A stretch of DNA of 64,000 nt from Acidimicrobiaceae bacterium (GTDB taxonomy: Bacteria; Actinomycetota; Acidimicrobiia; Acidimicrobiales; UBA8592): assembly GCA_024641655.1 (NCBI GenBank), contig JAHECR010000017.1, positions 1 through 64,000 of the forward strand, given 5' to 3'. Positions 17,333 to 26,588 of the stretch are shown piece after piece. Every line of letters starts with the position of its first letter. Position 1 is the stretch's first letter. The notes below the pieces were generated by a model. The model did not search any database. It saw nothing but the letters and a program-made list of their open reading frames with translations, and had not been told where the DNA came from. A program made the translations under genes and the position numbers.

Positions 17333-20053
17333 TCAACTTTCCTCGGCATGGCCAAGGTACGCCTCTTTGACCGCGGAGTTGCCACGGATCTCGTCGGGTG
17401 TACCCGATGCGATCACTCGGCCGAACTCGAGTACGACGATTCGGTCGCAGGTCGACATGACCATCGCGACGTCGTGTTCGACGAGCAGCACCGCCATGCC
17501 TCGCTCGTCGGCGAGGCGGCGGATGAGTGTGGCCAGCTCGCGGCTCTCGTTCTCGTCGAGACCGGCAGCAGGTTCGTCGAGCATCACCACCGACGGTCCC
17601 GACGCCACGGTTCGGGCGATGCCGACGAGCCGACGTCGGCCGTAGGGGAGCTCCCCGGGCAGCTTGTCGAGGTGCTCCTCGAGATTGAACTCCTTCACCG
17701 CGGCGACCGCTGTGGAGGCCAGCGGGTGGCTGCCGGGCCAGAACAGGTCGGTGATCCACGACGCTGTCGTGGCGATGTCGGCGCCGGCCTTGATGTTGTC
17801 CTCCACCGAGACGTCCTCGAAGAGCTCCAGCGACTGGAACGATCGGCGGAGCCCCTCGTTGGCGCGGCGGTTGGCCGACCACGTGTTCATCGACACCCCG
17901 GCCAGATCGACCGAGCCTTCGGCGGGCTTCACGAAACCAGTGACGGCGTCGATGATGGTCGTCTTGCCGGCGCCGTTTGGGCCGATCAGGCCAACCACCT
18001 CACCGGGCTGCACCTCGAAGTTGACCCCGTCGACGGCGGTGACCCCGCCGAAACGGACGGTGAGGTCCGACACCGACAGTGCCTTCGGATTGACCCGTTC
18101 GACCGATGGCTCGACGAGCGCGGCGCGGGGAGGCGGGTCGGAGATCAGACGGAGCTTCCGGTTGAGGGCTCGTCCCTGCTCGGTGGCCGTGGCGGCAACG
18201 CCGTCTTGCTGGACAACGATGATGAGGAGCAGGATGATGCCGCCTACGAGGGCTTCCCACTTGGCGCTGATGGTGAGGACCTTGTCCATGAACTCGCCAC
18301 CGATGCCGCCCAGTGCGTTCGGTGCCGAGAACAGCGCGCCGACGACGTACCCGAGGCCGCCGATGACGGCATAGCCGACGGAGAAGATCGAACCCAGGAT
18401 GTTGAAGTCCGAGCCGTAGATGATGGTGCTGTTCTTGAAGCCCACGAGCACGCCCCCGAGGCCGGCGATGCCGGCGGCCACTGCGAACGCGTAGAGCTTG
18501 GCGCCGAAGACGCTTATCCCGAGCGAGGCTGCAGCCCGTTCGTTGGTACGGACGGCGATCAGTCGTAGACCCGTCCGCGAGCGGCGAAGGTTGGCCACCA
18601 TCAGGCCCGTGGCCACCAGGGCGATCAGGCACACCACTGCCCAGCGTTTGGGGTGCGAGGTTGCAGTGACGTCGACGCCGAACAGGTTGACGTTGCCGAT
18701 GCGGGTGCCGGCGTCTTCCCGCCGGCCGATCCAGGTGCCGTTCTGGAAGACGACTTCCTGGACGACGAAACCGAGGCCGAGGGTGACGACCGCGAGGTTC
18801 ACGCCGCGCGTGCGCAGCGCCGGAAGCGCGAACAGCATGCCGGCAGGAATGGTGAGCAACACGCCCACGAGGATGGCGAGCTCTATGGGCCAGCCGCCGC
18901 GCAGTACGAGGTTTCCCGCGAACAGCGCGCCGAGTCCGGCGATGGCGAGCTGCCCGAGCGAGAGCTGACCGGCATACCCGGTGAGCACGACGACCGACAG
19001 GACGATGACCGCGGAGGACAGCGACAAGAACAGCGCCCGGCTCCAGTTGTCCGGGGTCGACCAGATGAACAGGGAGATCACCACGATGCCGAACACGAAG
19101 GCGCGGGGTTGGAAGATGCCCGTCCCCAGTTTGGGTAGTCGGTCGCTGAGATGGCTGCGCAAGGGGAGGCCTCGGCCGCGTACGACGAGCACGACGAGGA
19201 TGACGATGAAGGGAATGGCACGGGGGAGGCCGCGGATGTCGGTGCCGCCGAACAGCGCGTCCTGGATGTTGAGCTTGTACCGGCCGGTGAGGCTCTCCCC
19301 GATGCCGACGACGTAGCCGCCGACCAGGGTCATCGGGAAGGAGCGGAAGCCGCCCAGGAGCGCGGCGGCGAGTGCGGTGATGGTGACCACGTTGGTGAAG
19401 GTGATCGGGGAGAGACCGGTGAGCGGAGCGACGAGGATGCCGGCCACGGCGCCCAGGGCACCACCGACGCCCCACGTGAGCGTCGACAGCGAGCCTGGAG
19501 ACCAACCGAGGGTCTGGACCGCGCGCTCGTTCTCGGCTGCGGCGGTGATGGCCAAGCCCGGCCGTGAGTAGCGAGCGAAGGCCCAGAGCGCGGCGGTTAT
19601 GACCCAGGAGATGGCGATGATGTAGAGCACCTGCTCTTGCACCCGGACGCCACCCCAGTTGAAGGTCTGCGAGGGCAAGAAGGGGGTGACGGGCTTGTTG
19701 GCCTTGCCGTACTTGAGCTCCACTGCAGACTGCACGCTGATGAGCAGGCCGAGCGTCGAGATCAGACGCACGATCGGCGCGGCATGGCGCATTGCTCGCA
19801 GCACGAGGTACTGATAGGCGAAGGCGACCGCGACCGAGAGGACGATGCCCGTGAGGATGCTGGGCACGATGGGCCAGCCCCAGTCCTGATTCGCCGTCCG
19901 GAAACACACGTACGAGGCGATCATGCCGAGGGCGCCCTGGGCGAAGTTGACGATGCCCGAGCCGCGATAGATCAGGACCACGCCCTGTGCGAACAGCGCG
20001 TAGGTCGAGCCGAGCCCGATGCCGATGAGCATGAACTGGATGAACGTGGTCAC
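17333..20053 (-). CDS. Fused LivH-LivM-LivG HAAT transporter, copy A2
   Basis: A 906-aa fusion like A1: LivH-type permease starting TTFIQFMLIGIGLGSTYALF, LivM-type permease with LTGYAGQLSLGQ, a linker near 600-650, then a LivG ATPase with Walker A GPNGAGKTT at 691-699, a divergent signature LPYGRRR and Walker B VVMLDEPAAG. GTG at 20053 with AGGGGGCC upstream is preferred over the further upstream frame. It lies 116 bp after the binding-protein gene and 44 bp before livF, giving a compact importer operon. LivH and LivM are normally separate genes; here three Liv functions are in one chain. Substrate unknown: HAAT members take amino acids, amides, urea or aromatic acids. Confidence 0.93.
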   Translation of the reverse strand: MTTFIQFMLIGIGLGSTYALFAQGVVLIYRGSGIVNFAQGALGMIASYVCFRTANQDWGWPIVPSILTGIVLSVAVAFAYQYLVLRAMRHAAPIVRLISTLGLLISVQSAVELKYGKANKPVTPFLPSQTFNWGGVRVQEQVLYIIAISWVITAALWAFARYSRPGLAITAAAENERAVQTLGWSPGSLSTLTWGVGGALGAVAGILVAPLTGLSPITFTNVVTITALAAALLGGFRSFPMTLVGGYVVGIGESLTGRYKLNIQDALFGGTDIRGLPRAIPFIVILVVLVVRGRGLPLRSHLSDRLPKLGTGIFQPRAFVFGIVVISLFIWSTPDNWSRALFLSLSSAVIVLSVVVLTGYAGQLSLGQLAIAGLGALFAGNLVLRGGWPIELAILVGVLLTIPAGMLFALPALRTRGVNLAVVTLGLGFVVQEVVFQNGTWIGRREDAGTRIGNVNLFGVDVTATSHPKRWAVVCLIALVATGLMVANLRRSRTGLRLIAVRTNERAAASLGISVFGAKLYAFAVAAGIAGLGGVLVGFKNSTIIYGSDFNILGSIFSVGYAVIGGLGYVVGALFSAPNALGGIGGEFMDKVLTISAKWEALVGGIILLLIIVVQQDGVAATATEQGRALNRKLRLISDPPPRAALVEPSVERVNPKALSVSDLTVRFGGVTAVDGVNFEVQPGEVVGLIGPNGAGKTTIIDAVTGFVKPAEGSVDLAGVSMNTWSANRRANEGLRRSFQSLELFEDVSVEDNIKAGADIATTASWITDLFWPGSHPLASTAVAAVKEFNLEEHLDKLPGELPYGRRRLVGIARTVASGPSVVMLDEPAAGLDENESRELATLIRRLADERGMAVLLVEHDVAMVMSTCDRIVVLEFGRVIASGTPDEIRGNSAVKEAYLGHAEES

Positions 20054-20169
20054 GTGGCCCCCTGGGACGTGGAACGGTTTGGAACTGGTCGGGGCCGGTC
20101 GCACGCGACCGGCCCCGAGTCAGTTACTGATGCATTGCCTCTATGGCTGGACTTCTGGGAGTCCGGGAA

Positions 20170-21555
20170 CTACGGCTGCGGGTAATCGTTCACGCCGCCG
20201 AGTTCGGCGAGCATGTTCAGCTTGTAGTCCTGGACGACGAAGTTGTCCTGCGCCGCGTCATAGAGCCACACGTAGTACCAGGGGTTCGAGATGCGGGCAA
20301 ACGGGCCACCCTGGCCACCGAAGTCGAGGTTCGGGGTCCAGTCGATGACGGTGAGGCCCAGCATGTCGATGTCCTGTGCGGCGCGGATCGCTGCGTTCAC
20401 GGCGGTGCGGGAGACGTCGTCAGGGGTGCCGAAGTCCTCGATGGTCCGGATGAAGGCGTAGAGGCCGAGCCACGAACGCATCGGGCTCTCCTTCAGGTTG
20501 TCACGCTGGAGCTGCGGGTCGCTGCTGGTCTCCATGTCGGAGATGAGCGCCTCGAGGGCGGGGAACACGTCCCAGCTCGCGGTGGCTGCAGGCATGGCAC
20601 CATTGAGGAACAGCTGGTCGCCGACGTTGGGGAGCTCCTTCACGCCACGAAGACCGGTACTGCCCGAGCTCGTGGAGAACCACAGGTCGGTGTCGAGCTG
20701 GTCGGCGGCGTTGAGGACCTGGAGCACCTCGTTCTCGCCGAGCGGGAGCATGACGCACTCGGCGCCCTTGTCCTGCATGGTGAGGGTGAACTGCTGGAAG
20801 TCGGTGGTGCCGGCCGGCACGGGGACGTTGCCGACGAACTCCACGCCGTAACTGGCGAGCATGCCGCCGAGGGCGCCCACGAGCAGGTCGATGGTCGGGG
20901 AGTCGACGTTAATCATGCCGATCTTCTTGAACCCGGCTCGGGCGCACGGAGGCAGCATCATGAAGGTGGTGCCGCTACCGCCGCCGGTGAACGGGTAGGA
21001 GTTGATGACGTCGGCCGCCATGTCCTGCTGCCCCGGCGAGATCGCGAATCGAGCCAGGTCGGCGGGGAGTGCCACGTCGATGAAGCCCTGGGGGTTGATC
21101 GACGTGGTGTCGTTGATGGTGGCGACGATGCTCTCGTCATCGACCATCTGCTGGGCGCACTCGACCTCTTTGTTGGGGTTGAACTCGTCGTCACACTTCG
21201 TGAGCTTGATGCAGTGACCGCCGATGCCGCCGCGGGCATTGAACTGATCGACGGAGACCTCGAGCGCGGTGACCTGATCGATCAGCGACAGGACCGCCGA
21301 TTCGAACACGGTGGTGATGCCGATGCCGTATTCGGTGAGGCTGGCATCGCAGGGACCGTTGTCCCAGATGATGCCACCGTAGCTCAAGTCGACGCCCGAG
21401 CCGCCGTCGGTGCCGTCGTCGGTGGTGCCGCTCGTGGGGGTCGCGGTGCTGCCGTCGTCGCTCGAAGTGGTGTCGTCGTCACCGCATGCTGCGGCTACGA
21501 GCGTGAACACGCACAGCAGCGCGAGCAGCTTTATCAACCAGGTCCTCTTTGGCAT
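20170..21555 (-). CDS. HAAT substrate-binding lipoprotein (LivJ-like), system A
   Basis: A 461-aa extracytoplasmic binding protein. Signal peptide of about 23 residues ends in a lipobox VAAAC with C24 as the lipidated residue, followed by an Asp/Ser/Thr/Gly-rich tether to about residue 55. The rest is a periplasmic-binding fold of the Leu/Ile/Val-binding type (early IWDNGPCDAS, mid TMQDKGAECVMLP). Four or more cysteines could form disulfides. ATG 21555 has GGAAGGACAAC upstream. First gene of the minus-strand importer operon; divergent from the TauD gene. Ligand not predictable. Confidence 0.92.
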   Translation of the reverse strand: MPKRTWLIKLLALLCVFTLVAAACGDDDTTSSDDGSTATPTSGTTDDGTDGGSGVDLSYGGIIWDNGPCDASLTEYGIGITTVFESAVLSLIDQVTALEVSVDQFNARGGIGGHCIKLTKCDDEFNPNKEVECAQQMVDDESIVATINDTTSINPQGFIDVALPADLARFAISPGQQDMAADVINSYPFTGGGSGTTFMMLPPCARAGFKKIGMINVDSPTIDLLVGALGGMLASYGVEFVGNVPVPAGTTDFQQFTLTMQDKGAECVMLPLGENEVLQVLNAADQLDTDLWFSTSSGSTGLRGVKELPNVGDQLFLNGAMPAATASWDVFPALEALISDMETSSDPQLQRDNLKESPMRSWLGLYAFIRTIEDFGTPDDVSRTAVNAAIRAAQDIDMLGLTVIDWTPNLDFGGQGGPFARISNPWYYVWLYDAAQDNFVVQDYKLNMLAELGGVNDYPQP

Positions 21556-21780
21556 GTTGTCCTTCCCTCCGGGGGGTGGGGGGCCCCGGGGTGGGTCCCC
21601 CCGCGGCGCGCGGGGACATGTACCCCTGTCCGCAGGCATGCGGCTGCACCGGGGGTGAACTCTACGCACGGCTGGGGACCGATGCCAGTCATTCGCGTTA
21701 TCGATTTCTTTCGTGGTGACCCCTACGATGTGCGCTGGCGTGTCGAGGCGCACCGACACCGGCACGCGAAAGGCATGCAC

Positions 21781-22605
21781 ATGTTCGATCTGATGGAGTT
21801 GGGTCCGACGATCGGGGCCGAGGTCGAATCCATCGACCTCGCCGCCGGGCTCGATCAGGCCATGATCTCGAAGCTGCGAGAAGCGCTGCTCGAGTACAAG
21901 GTGCTCTTCTTCCGCGACCAGCACCTCACCCCCGACGAGCATCTCGCCTTCGCACGGTGCTTCGGCGAGCTCGAGGTGCACCCGTTCGCCCAACACCGGA
22001 ACGGCTACCCCGAGCTCATGCAGCTCCATCATGACGACACCCCTCCCGTCGACGGGCAGTACCAGGAGAACATCTGGCACTCAGATGTCACCTGGCGGTT
22101 GCGCCCGTCGTTGGGCTCGATTCTGCGCGCCGTGGAGGTGCCGCCCATCGGCGGCGACACCCTTTGGGCCGACATGTACCAGGCCTACGACGACCTGAGC
22201 CCCTCGATGCGGGCCTCGCTCGAGGGACGGACCGCCATCCACGACTTCCTCCCCGCCTTCGGTCCGGGTATCCCGCCCGAACGGATTTCTGCGATGCGCG
22301 AGCAGTTCCCGCTCGCCGAGCACCCGGTCGTTCGCATCCATCCCGAGACCGGCCGCAAACTGCTGTATGTGAACGCGTCGTTCACGACGCGCATCGTCGA
22401 CATGGATCTCGACGAGAGTCGAGCCCTGCTCGCGTTCCTCACGAGCAGGGCGGCGCGTCCCGAGTACCAGGTACGCTTCCGCTGGCAGCCGGGGTCGATC
22501 GCCTTCTGGGACAACCGCTGCACCCAACACTACGCCGTCCAGGACTACTGGCCCCAGCGGCGGATCATGGAACGCGCGACCATCGTCGGCGACACCCCGA
22601 GCTGA
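21781..22605 (+). CDS. TauD/TfdA family 2-oxoglutarate-dependent dioxygenase
   Basis: A 274-aa Fe(II)/2-oxoglutarate oxygenase. Iron facial triad: H100 and D102 in WHSDVT, and H250 in TQHYAVQDY; R265, 15 residues after the distal His, is placed to bind the 2-oxoglutarate carboxylate. Length matches TauD (about 280 aa). ATG 21781 is preferred over 21775 because the AAAGG at 21768-21772 is only two bases from the latter. Family members cleave taurine, alkyl sulfates or aryloxyacids by hydroxylation; the substrate here is open. Divergent from the importer operon, followed 49 bp later by an alpha/beta hydrolase. Confidence 0.93.
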   Translation: MFDLMELGPTIGAEVESIDLAAGLDQAMISKLREALLEYKVLFFRDQHLTPDEHLAFARCFGELEVHPFAQHRNGYPELMQLHHDDTPPVDGQYQENIWHSDVTWRLRPSLGSILRAVEVPPIGGDTLWADMYQAYDDLSPSMRASLEGRTAIHDFLPAFGPGIPPERISAMREQFPLAEHPVVRIHPETGRKLLYVNASFTTRIVDMDLDESRALLAFLTSRAARPEYQVRFRWQPGSIAFWDNRCTQHYAVQDYWPQRRIMERATIVGDTPS

Positions 22606-22654
22606 CCGCCGGGCGGTCGAGCGTTCCGTCCGCACCATCAGGAGCATCGAAGCC

Positions 22655-23677
22655 ATGCCGACGTCCCATGATCTCACCATCGACGTGTCGAGCGCGGCAG
22701 GTCTCGACGGTCCCGCACGCATCGTCGCCACCGTGCACCTGCCCGACACGCTGCCGGACGAGCCGACGGTGGCCTTCGGTTTCCCCGGCGGGGGGTACAG
22801 CCGTCACTACTACTCGATGGACTTCCCCGACGTCGGCGCCGGGGGCCAGGCCGGCTTCCACGTCGACCGCGGGTGGGTGTTCGTCGCCGTCGACCCTCTC
22901 CAGGTGGGCGACTCGACGCTGTTCGACCCCGACCTGCTGACGTTCGAGACCATCTCCGCCGCGAACGCGATCGTCGTGGCCTCGGTGCTCGACCAGCTGG
23001 CCGCCGGCACCGTCGGTGATGGCCATGGGGCGGTGATCGAACCCCGCACCATCGGTTTCGGGCAGTCGATGGGTGGCTGTTTCACGCTGGTGTTGCAGGC
23101 ACAGCACCGGTGCTTCGACGCCATCGGCATCCTCGGCTACAGCGCGACCCAGACCGTGGTGCCGTCACGTCCGGGCACCCCGAACCTGCCGATGCCGTGG
23201 ATGAGCCGGTCGAGCTATCCGCACAACCCGATGATCTACAACCCGGAGGCGCTCGAAGAGCCCGGCGCGGTCTCGGGCCCCGACGACCTGGCGACCGCCG
23301 CGACCGCTCAGGAGCACCCGTGGACCTGGGCGTTCCACGACGACAGCGAATCGCGCGAGCTCGTGCAGCAGGACATGGTCGCAATGTCGGGCGGGTCCGT
23401 CCCGCCGTGGCGGTCGGCCACGACGCCGGCCTGCGCGATGTTGATGGTCGCTCCCGGGGTGGTCGCCACCGAGGCTGCATCCATCTCGGTGCCGGCCTTC
23501 TTGGGAACCGGTGCCACCGATGTCGTGCCCGACCCGTGGATGGAGCCCAAGGCCTACAAGGCGTGCCGCGACATCACCGTGTACGTCTGCCCGCAGATGG
23601 CGCACATGCACAACTTCGCGCCGACGCGCGAGCAGTTCTGGACCCGCATCCAGGGCTGGGCCGACGGCCTGGCCTGA
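22655..23677 (+). CDS. Alpha/beta-hydrolase fold protein
   Basis: A 340-aa probable serine hydrolase. Nucleophile elbow GFGQSMGGC puts the Ser at about 138; a likely acid is D289 in GATDVVPD and the base H317 or H319 in MAHMHN. The oxyanion region is FGFPGGGYSRHYYS. No signal peptide, so cytoplasmic. Same strand as and just after the TauD dioxygenase gene, so the two may act on one substrate (ester or lactone opening is a guess). Ends 20 bp from the convergent Mo-hydroxylase gene. Confidence 0.85.
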   Translation: MPTSHDLTIDVSSAAGLDGPARIVATVHLPDTLPDEPTVAFGFPGGGYSRHYYSMDFPDVGAGGQAGFHVDRGWVFVAVDPLQVGDSTLFDPDLLTFETISAANAIVVASVLDQLAAGTVGDGHGAVIEPRTIGFGQSMGGCFTLVLQAQHRCFDAIGILGYSATQTVVPSRPGTPNLPMPWMSRSSYPHNPMIYNPEALEEPGAVSGPDDLATAATAQEHPWTWAFHDDSESRELVQQDMVAMSGGSVPPWRSATTPACAMLMVAPGVVATEAASISVPAFLGTGATDVVPDPWMEPKAYKACRDITVYVCPQMAHMHNFAPTREQFWTRIQGWADGLA

Positions 23678-23697
23678 CGGTTCTCCTCGAGTCGCGA

Positions 23698-26070
23698 CTA
23701 GCCGGGGAGGACGCCGGCGAGCTGAAGGATCCGTTCCGGCGGGAGGTGCTGTTCGCGCACCTTGGCGCCCAGGTGCGCCAGCGCGTCCTCGATGGCGTTG
23801 GTGAGTGCCGCCGGGGCCACGATCATGCCGCCTTCGCCGACGCCACGGAAGTTGACGTCGGGATCGAGGGCGATCGTGTCGAGGTGGTGGATCTCGATGC
23901 GCGGCACCACGGTGGTGGTGGGCATCAGGTAGTCCATGAAGCTTCCCGCGAGATTCTGACCGTCGTCGTCATAGGCGGCATGCTCGAGCAGCACGGCGCC
24001 GATTGCCTGGGCGATGCCGCCGCGCACCTGGCCCTCGACGATCGCCGGATTCACGGGAACGCCGCAGTCCTCGACCACGACGTAGCGGTTGATCTTCACC
24101 TGGCCGGTTTCGAGGTCGATCTCGAGCTCGACGCAGTGTGTGCCTCCCGACCAGCCGCCTTCGCCACCGTCGTAGGTGTTGCTCACGCGCAGCTCCGTGT
24201 CGAGGTCGGCAGGGAAACGGTCGTCGCCGGCGGCCACCGCTTCGGCCAGGGCGGCGAAGGTCAGGCTCGCGGTGGGCGTACCTCTCACCGACACCACGCC
24301 CTCGGCGATGTCGAGGTCGCCGGGGTTGGCCTCGAGGAGCTCCGCCGCGATCGACAGGACCTTGTCGCGCAGGCCCCGTGAGGCGTGCAGGACCGACCCG
24401 TTGGCCATGGTCGCGGCCCGACTGCCGCCGGTTGCGACAAGGGCGAACGGGGTGATGTCGGTGTCGCCGTAACGCACCTTCACCGACTCGAACGGGACGC
24501 CGAGCTCGTCTGACACCACCTGGGCCAGGGTCGTCTCGTGGCCCTGACCGTGGGGTTGTTGTTGGGTGATCACGCTCACCGTGCCGTCGGGTTCGATCGC
24601 CAGGTGCGACGTCTCGTCGCCGAGGATCCCGCCACCGCGGGGAACGCCGGGGGTACGGGGACCGGGAGCGGCCTCCAGGTACGAGGCCATGCCCATGCCG
24701 ATGCATCGCCCTTCGGCGCGAGCGGCCTCTTGGCGCGCTCGGAAGCCCTCCCAGTCGACGAGCGTCGCCGCCTGTTCGACGGACTCGTGGGTGGTGATCC
24801 CCGAGAACGGTGTGCCGTTCAACATCGTCAGCGGTTCCTGGCCGCGGTGGACGTAGTTGCGTCGGCGGACCTCGAGCGGGTCGATGCCGAGCTCGCGGGC
24901 GACGATGTCGAGCAGTCGCTCGCGCATGAAGTCGGCGGTCGCCCATGGGCCGCGGTAGGAGCAGTAGGCGGCCTTGTTCGAGAACACCGAGGTCGAGGTC
25001 GACGAGAGCCCCTTGAGCGCGAGAGGACCCTGGAACGACCCGCTGACCGAACCGGCGAACATCGCTCCGGGGAACGGGTCACTCGGGTATGCGCCGGCGT
25101 TGAGCTTCACGGCCATGCGAACGCCGAGGATGACGCCGTCGTCGGTGACCGCGGCCTCCATGTCGGCCATCTCCTCGCGCGCATGGCCCGCAGCGAGCAG
25201 GTGCTCGGAACGATCCTCGATCCACTTGACCGGTCGGCCCAGGTCCTTGGCGGCAGCGACGAGCGCGACGTCCTCGCGGAACACCGCGTTCTTCAGGCCG
25301 AACCCGCCGCCGACGTCACCGGCGAGGACGCGGATGTTCTCCATCGGCACGCCGACCTGCGAGGGCAGGAGCAGCCGCAGCATGTGGGGTGACTGCGTCG
25401 AAGTGTGCAGCGTCAGGTGCTCGGTGGCAGGGTCCCATTCGGCGATGCTGCCCCGACCTTCCATGGGAACCGGCTGGTGACGATGCACCTCGACAGTGGC
25501 CCGCACGACGCGGTCGGCTTGGGCGAAGGCGCCATCGACGTCGCCGAGGACCATCTCGCCGGTGAGGGCGATGTTGTCTCCGAGCTCGTCGAACAGCGGG
25601 GGCCGGTTCGGGTCGAGGGCATGGGCGTAGGTGACGACCGGTTCGAGGATGTCGAAGTCCTCGACGATGAGATCGACGGCATCCTCGGCGATGTAGCGGT
25701 CCTCGGCGACGACCATGGCGATCGGGTCGCCGACGAAACGCACCTTGTCGGTGGCGAGCCCGTAGAACTCCGGTGACTTCAGGTTCGGCATCATGTTGAT
25801 GCCGATCGCGGAACCGGCGATGCCGGGCTGACACAGGCGCATCATGTCCTCGCCGGTGTAGACCGCGACGACGCCCGGCAGGGCCTTCGCCTCGGACACG
25901 TCGACGGAGAGCAGGCGGGCGTGGGGGACTGCGCTCCGCAGGAATGCAGCGTGCAACATGCCCGGGATCTCGACATCGTCGATGTAGTTGCCCCGGCCGG
26001 TGAGGATGCGCGGGTCCTCGGCCCGCTTGACCCGGGCCCCGACCGCTCGTGCTCCAACTGGCGTGCTCAC
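23698..26070 (-). CDS. Molybdenum hydroxylase large subunit (CoxL-like), set 1
   Basis: A 790-aa molybdopterin-cytosine-dinucleotide subunit of the xanthine oxidase/CO dehydrogenase family. GGGFGLKNA marks the Mo domain; the base Glu is E746 in GVGEGG. The active-site loop reads AYCSYRGPW (Y369-W376). It keeps a Cys-Ser-aromatic-Arg order like form I CO dehydrogenase (AYxCSFR) but with one residue fewer between Tyr and Cys, and differs from the form II AYRGAGR. GTG 26070 overlaps the stop of the small-subunit gene (GTGA). No coxDEF-type accessory genes are nearby, so CO oxidation should not be assumed. Confidence 0.92.
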   Translation of the reverse strand: MSTPVGARAVGARVKRAEDPRILTGRGNYIDDVEIPGMLHAAFLRSAVPHARLLSVDVSEAKALPGVVAVYTGEDMMRLCQPGIAGSAIGINMMPNLKSPEFYGLATDKVRFVGDPIAMVVAEDRYIAEDAVDLIVEDFDILEPVVTYAHALDPNRPPLFDELGDNIALTGEMVLGDVDGAFAQADRVVRATVEVHRHQPVPMEGRGSIAEWDPATEHLTLHTSTQSPHMLRLLLPSQVGVPMENIRVLAGDVGGGFGLKNAVFREDVALVAAAKDLGRPVKWIEDRSEHLLAAGHAREEMADMEAAVTDDGVILGVRMAVKLNAGAYPSDPFPGAMFAGSVSGSFQGPLALKGLSSTSTSVFSNKAAYCSYRGPWATADFMRERLLDIVARELGIDPLEVRRRNYVHRGQEPLTMLNGTPFSGITTHESVEQAATLVDWEGFRARQEAARAEGRCIGMGMASYLEAAPGPRTPGVPRGGGILGDETSHLAIEPDGTVSVITQQQPHGQGHETTLAQVVSDELGVPFESVKVRYGDTDITPFALVATGGSRAATMANGSVLHASRGLRDKVLSIAAELLEANPGDLDIAEGVVSVRGTPTASLTFAALAEAVAAGDDRFPADLDTELRVSNTYDGGEGGWSGGTHCVELEIDLETGQVKINRYVVVEDCGVPVNPAIVEGQVRGGIAQAIGAVLLEHAAYDDDGQNLAGSFMDYLMPTTTVVPRIEIHHLDTIALDPDVNFRGVGEGGMIVAPAALTNAIEDALAHLGAKVREQHLPPERILQLAGVLPG

Positions 26071-26588
26071 GATGCAGCTCCTTCGGTGGAGGTGGACTTG
26101 GCGATCTCTCGGAGTTTGTCCGCTGCCAGCAGGACCCCGTTGACGATGCTCTCGTAACCGGTGCACCTGCAGATGTTGCCCGACAGCGCCTCCCGGATGG
26201 CTTCCTCGTCGGCGTCTGGCTGGTCGCGCAGCAGCGCGACAGTGGCCATGACGAAGCCCGGCGTGCAGAACCCGCACTGGAACCCGTGACGTTCCCAGAA
26301 CGCCTCCTGGACCGGGTGGAGCCCGTCGGGTGGGGCCAGTCCCTCCACCGTCGTGACCTCGCCGCCGACGGCCTGGACCGCGAGCATGAGGCACGACCGG
26401 ACCTCGTCACCATCGACGAGGACGGTGCACGCACCACACACGCCGTGCTCGCACCCGAGGTGCGTGCCGGTGAGCCCCAGATCGTGACGGAGGAAGTCGG
26501 CGAGCGTGGTGCGTACCTCGGCGTCGGCTGCACGTGCCTGGCCGTTGACGGTGAGCTCGATGTGGATGGCTCCGTCGGTATTGGTCAT
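26067..26588 (-). CDS. Molybdenum hydroxylase small [2Fe-2S] subunit (CoxS-like), set 1
   Basis: A 173-aa electron-transfer subunit with two [2Fe-2S] clusters. The N-terminal ferredoxin-like cluster uses CEHGVCGAC plus the Cys in RSCLML; the second helical cluster uses CGFCTPG and CRCTGY. It passes electrons from the Mo site in the large subunit to FAD in the medium subunit. Starts with an ATGA overlap to the FAD-subunit gene and ends with a GTGA overlap to the large-subunit gene, so the three are strictly coupled in the order M-S-L. Confidence 0.95.
   Translation of the reverse strand: MTNTDGAIHIELTVNGQARAADAEVRTTLADFLRHDLGLTGTHLGCEHGVCGACTVLVDGDEVRSCLMLAVQAVGGEVTTVEGLAPPDGLHPVQEAFWERHGFQCGFCTPGFVMATVALLRDQPDADEEAIREALSGNICRCTGYESIVNGVLLAADKLREIAKSTSTEGAAS

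Noticed and set aside
21580-21660. G/C-run region between the system A binding protein and TauD as a special structured element
   Set aside because: Runs of G and C give many weak pairings but no single convincing stem or known element; treated as ordinary promoter-containing spacer.
21775-21780. ATG 21775 as start of the TauD gene
   Set aside because: Only two bases from the AAAGG ribosome site; ATG 21781 has proper spacing.
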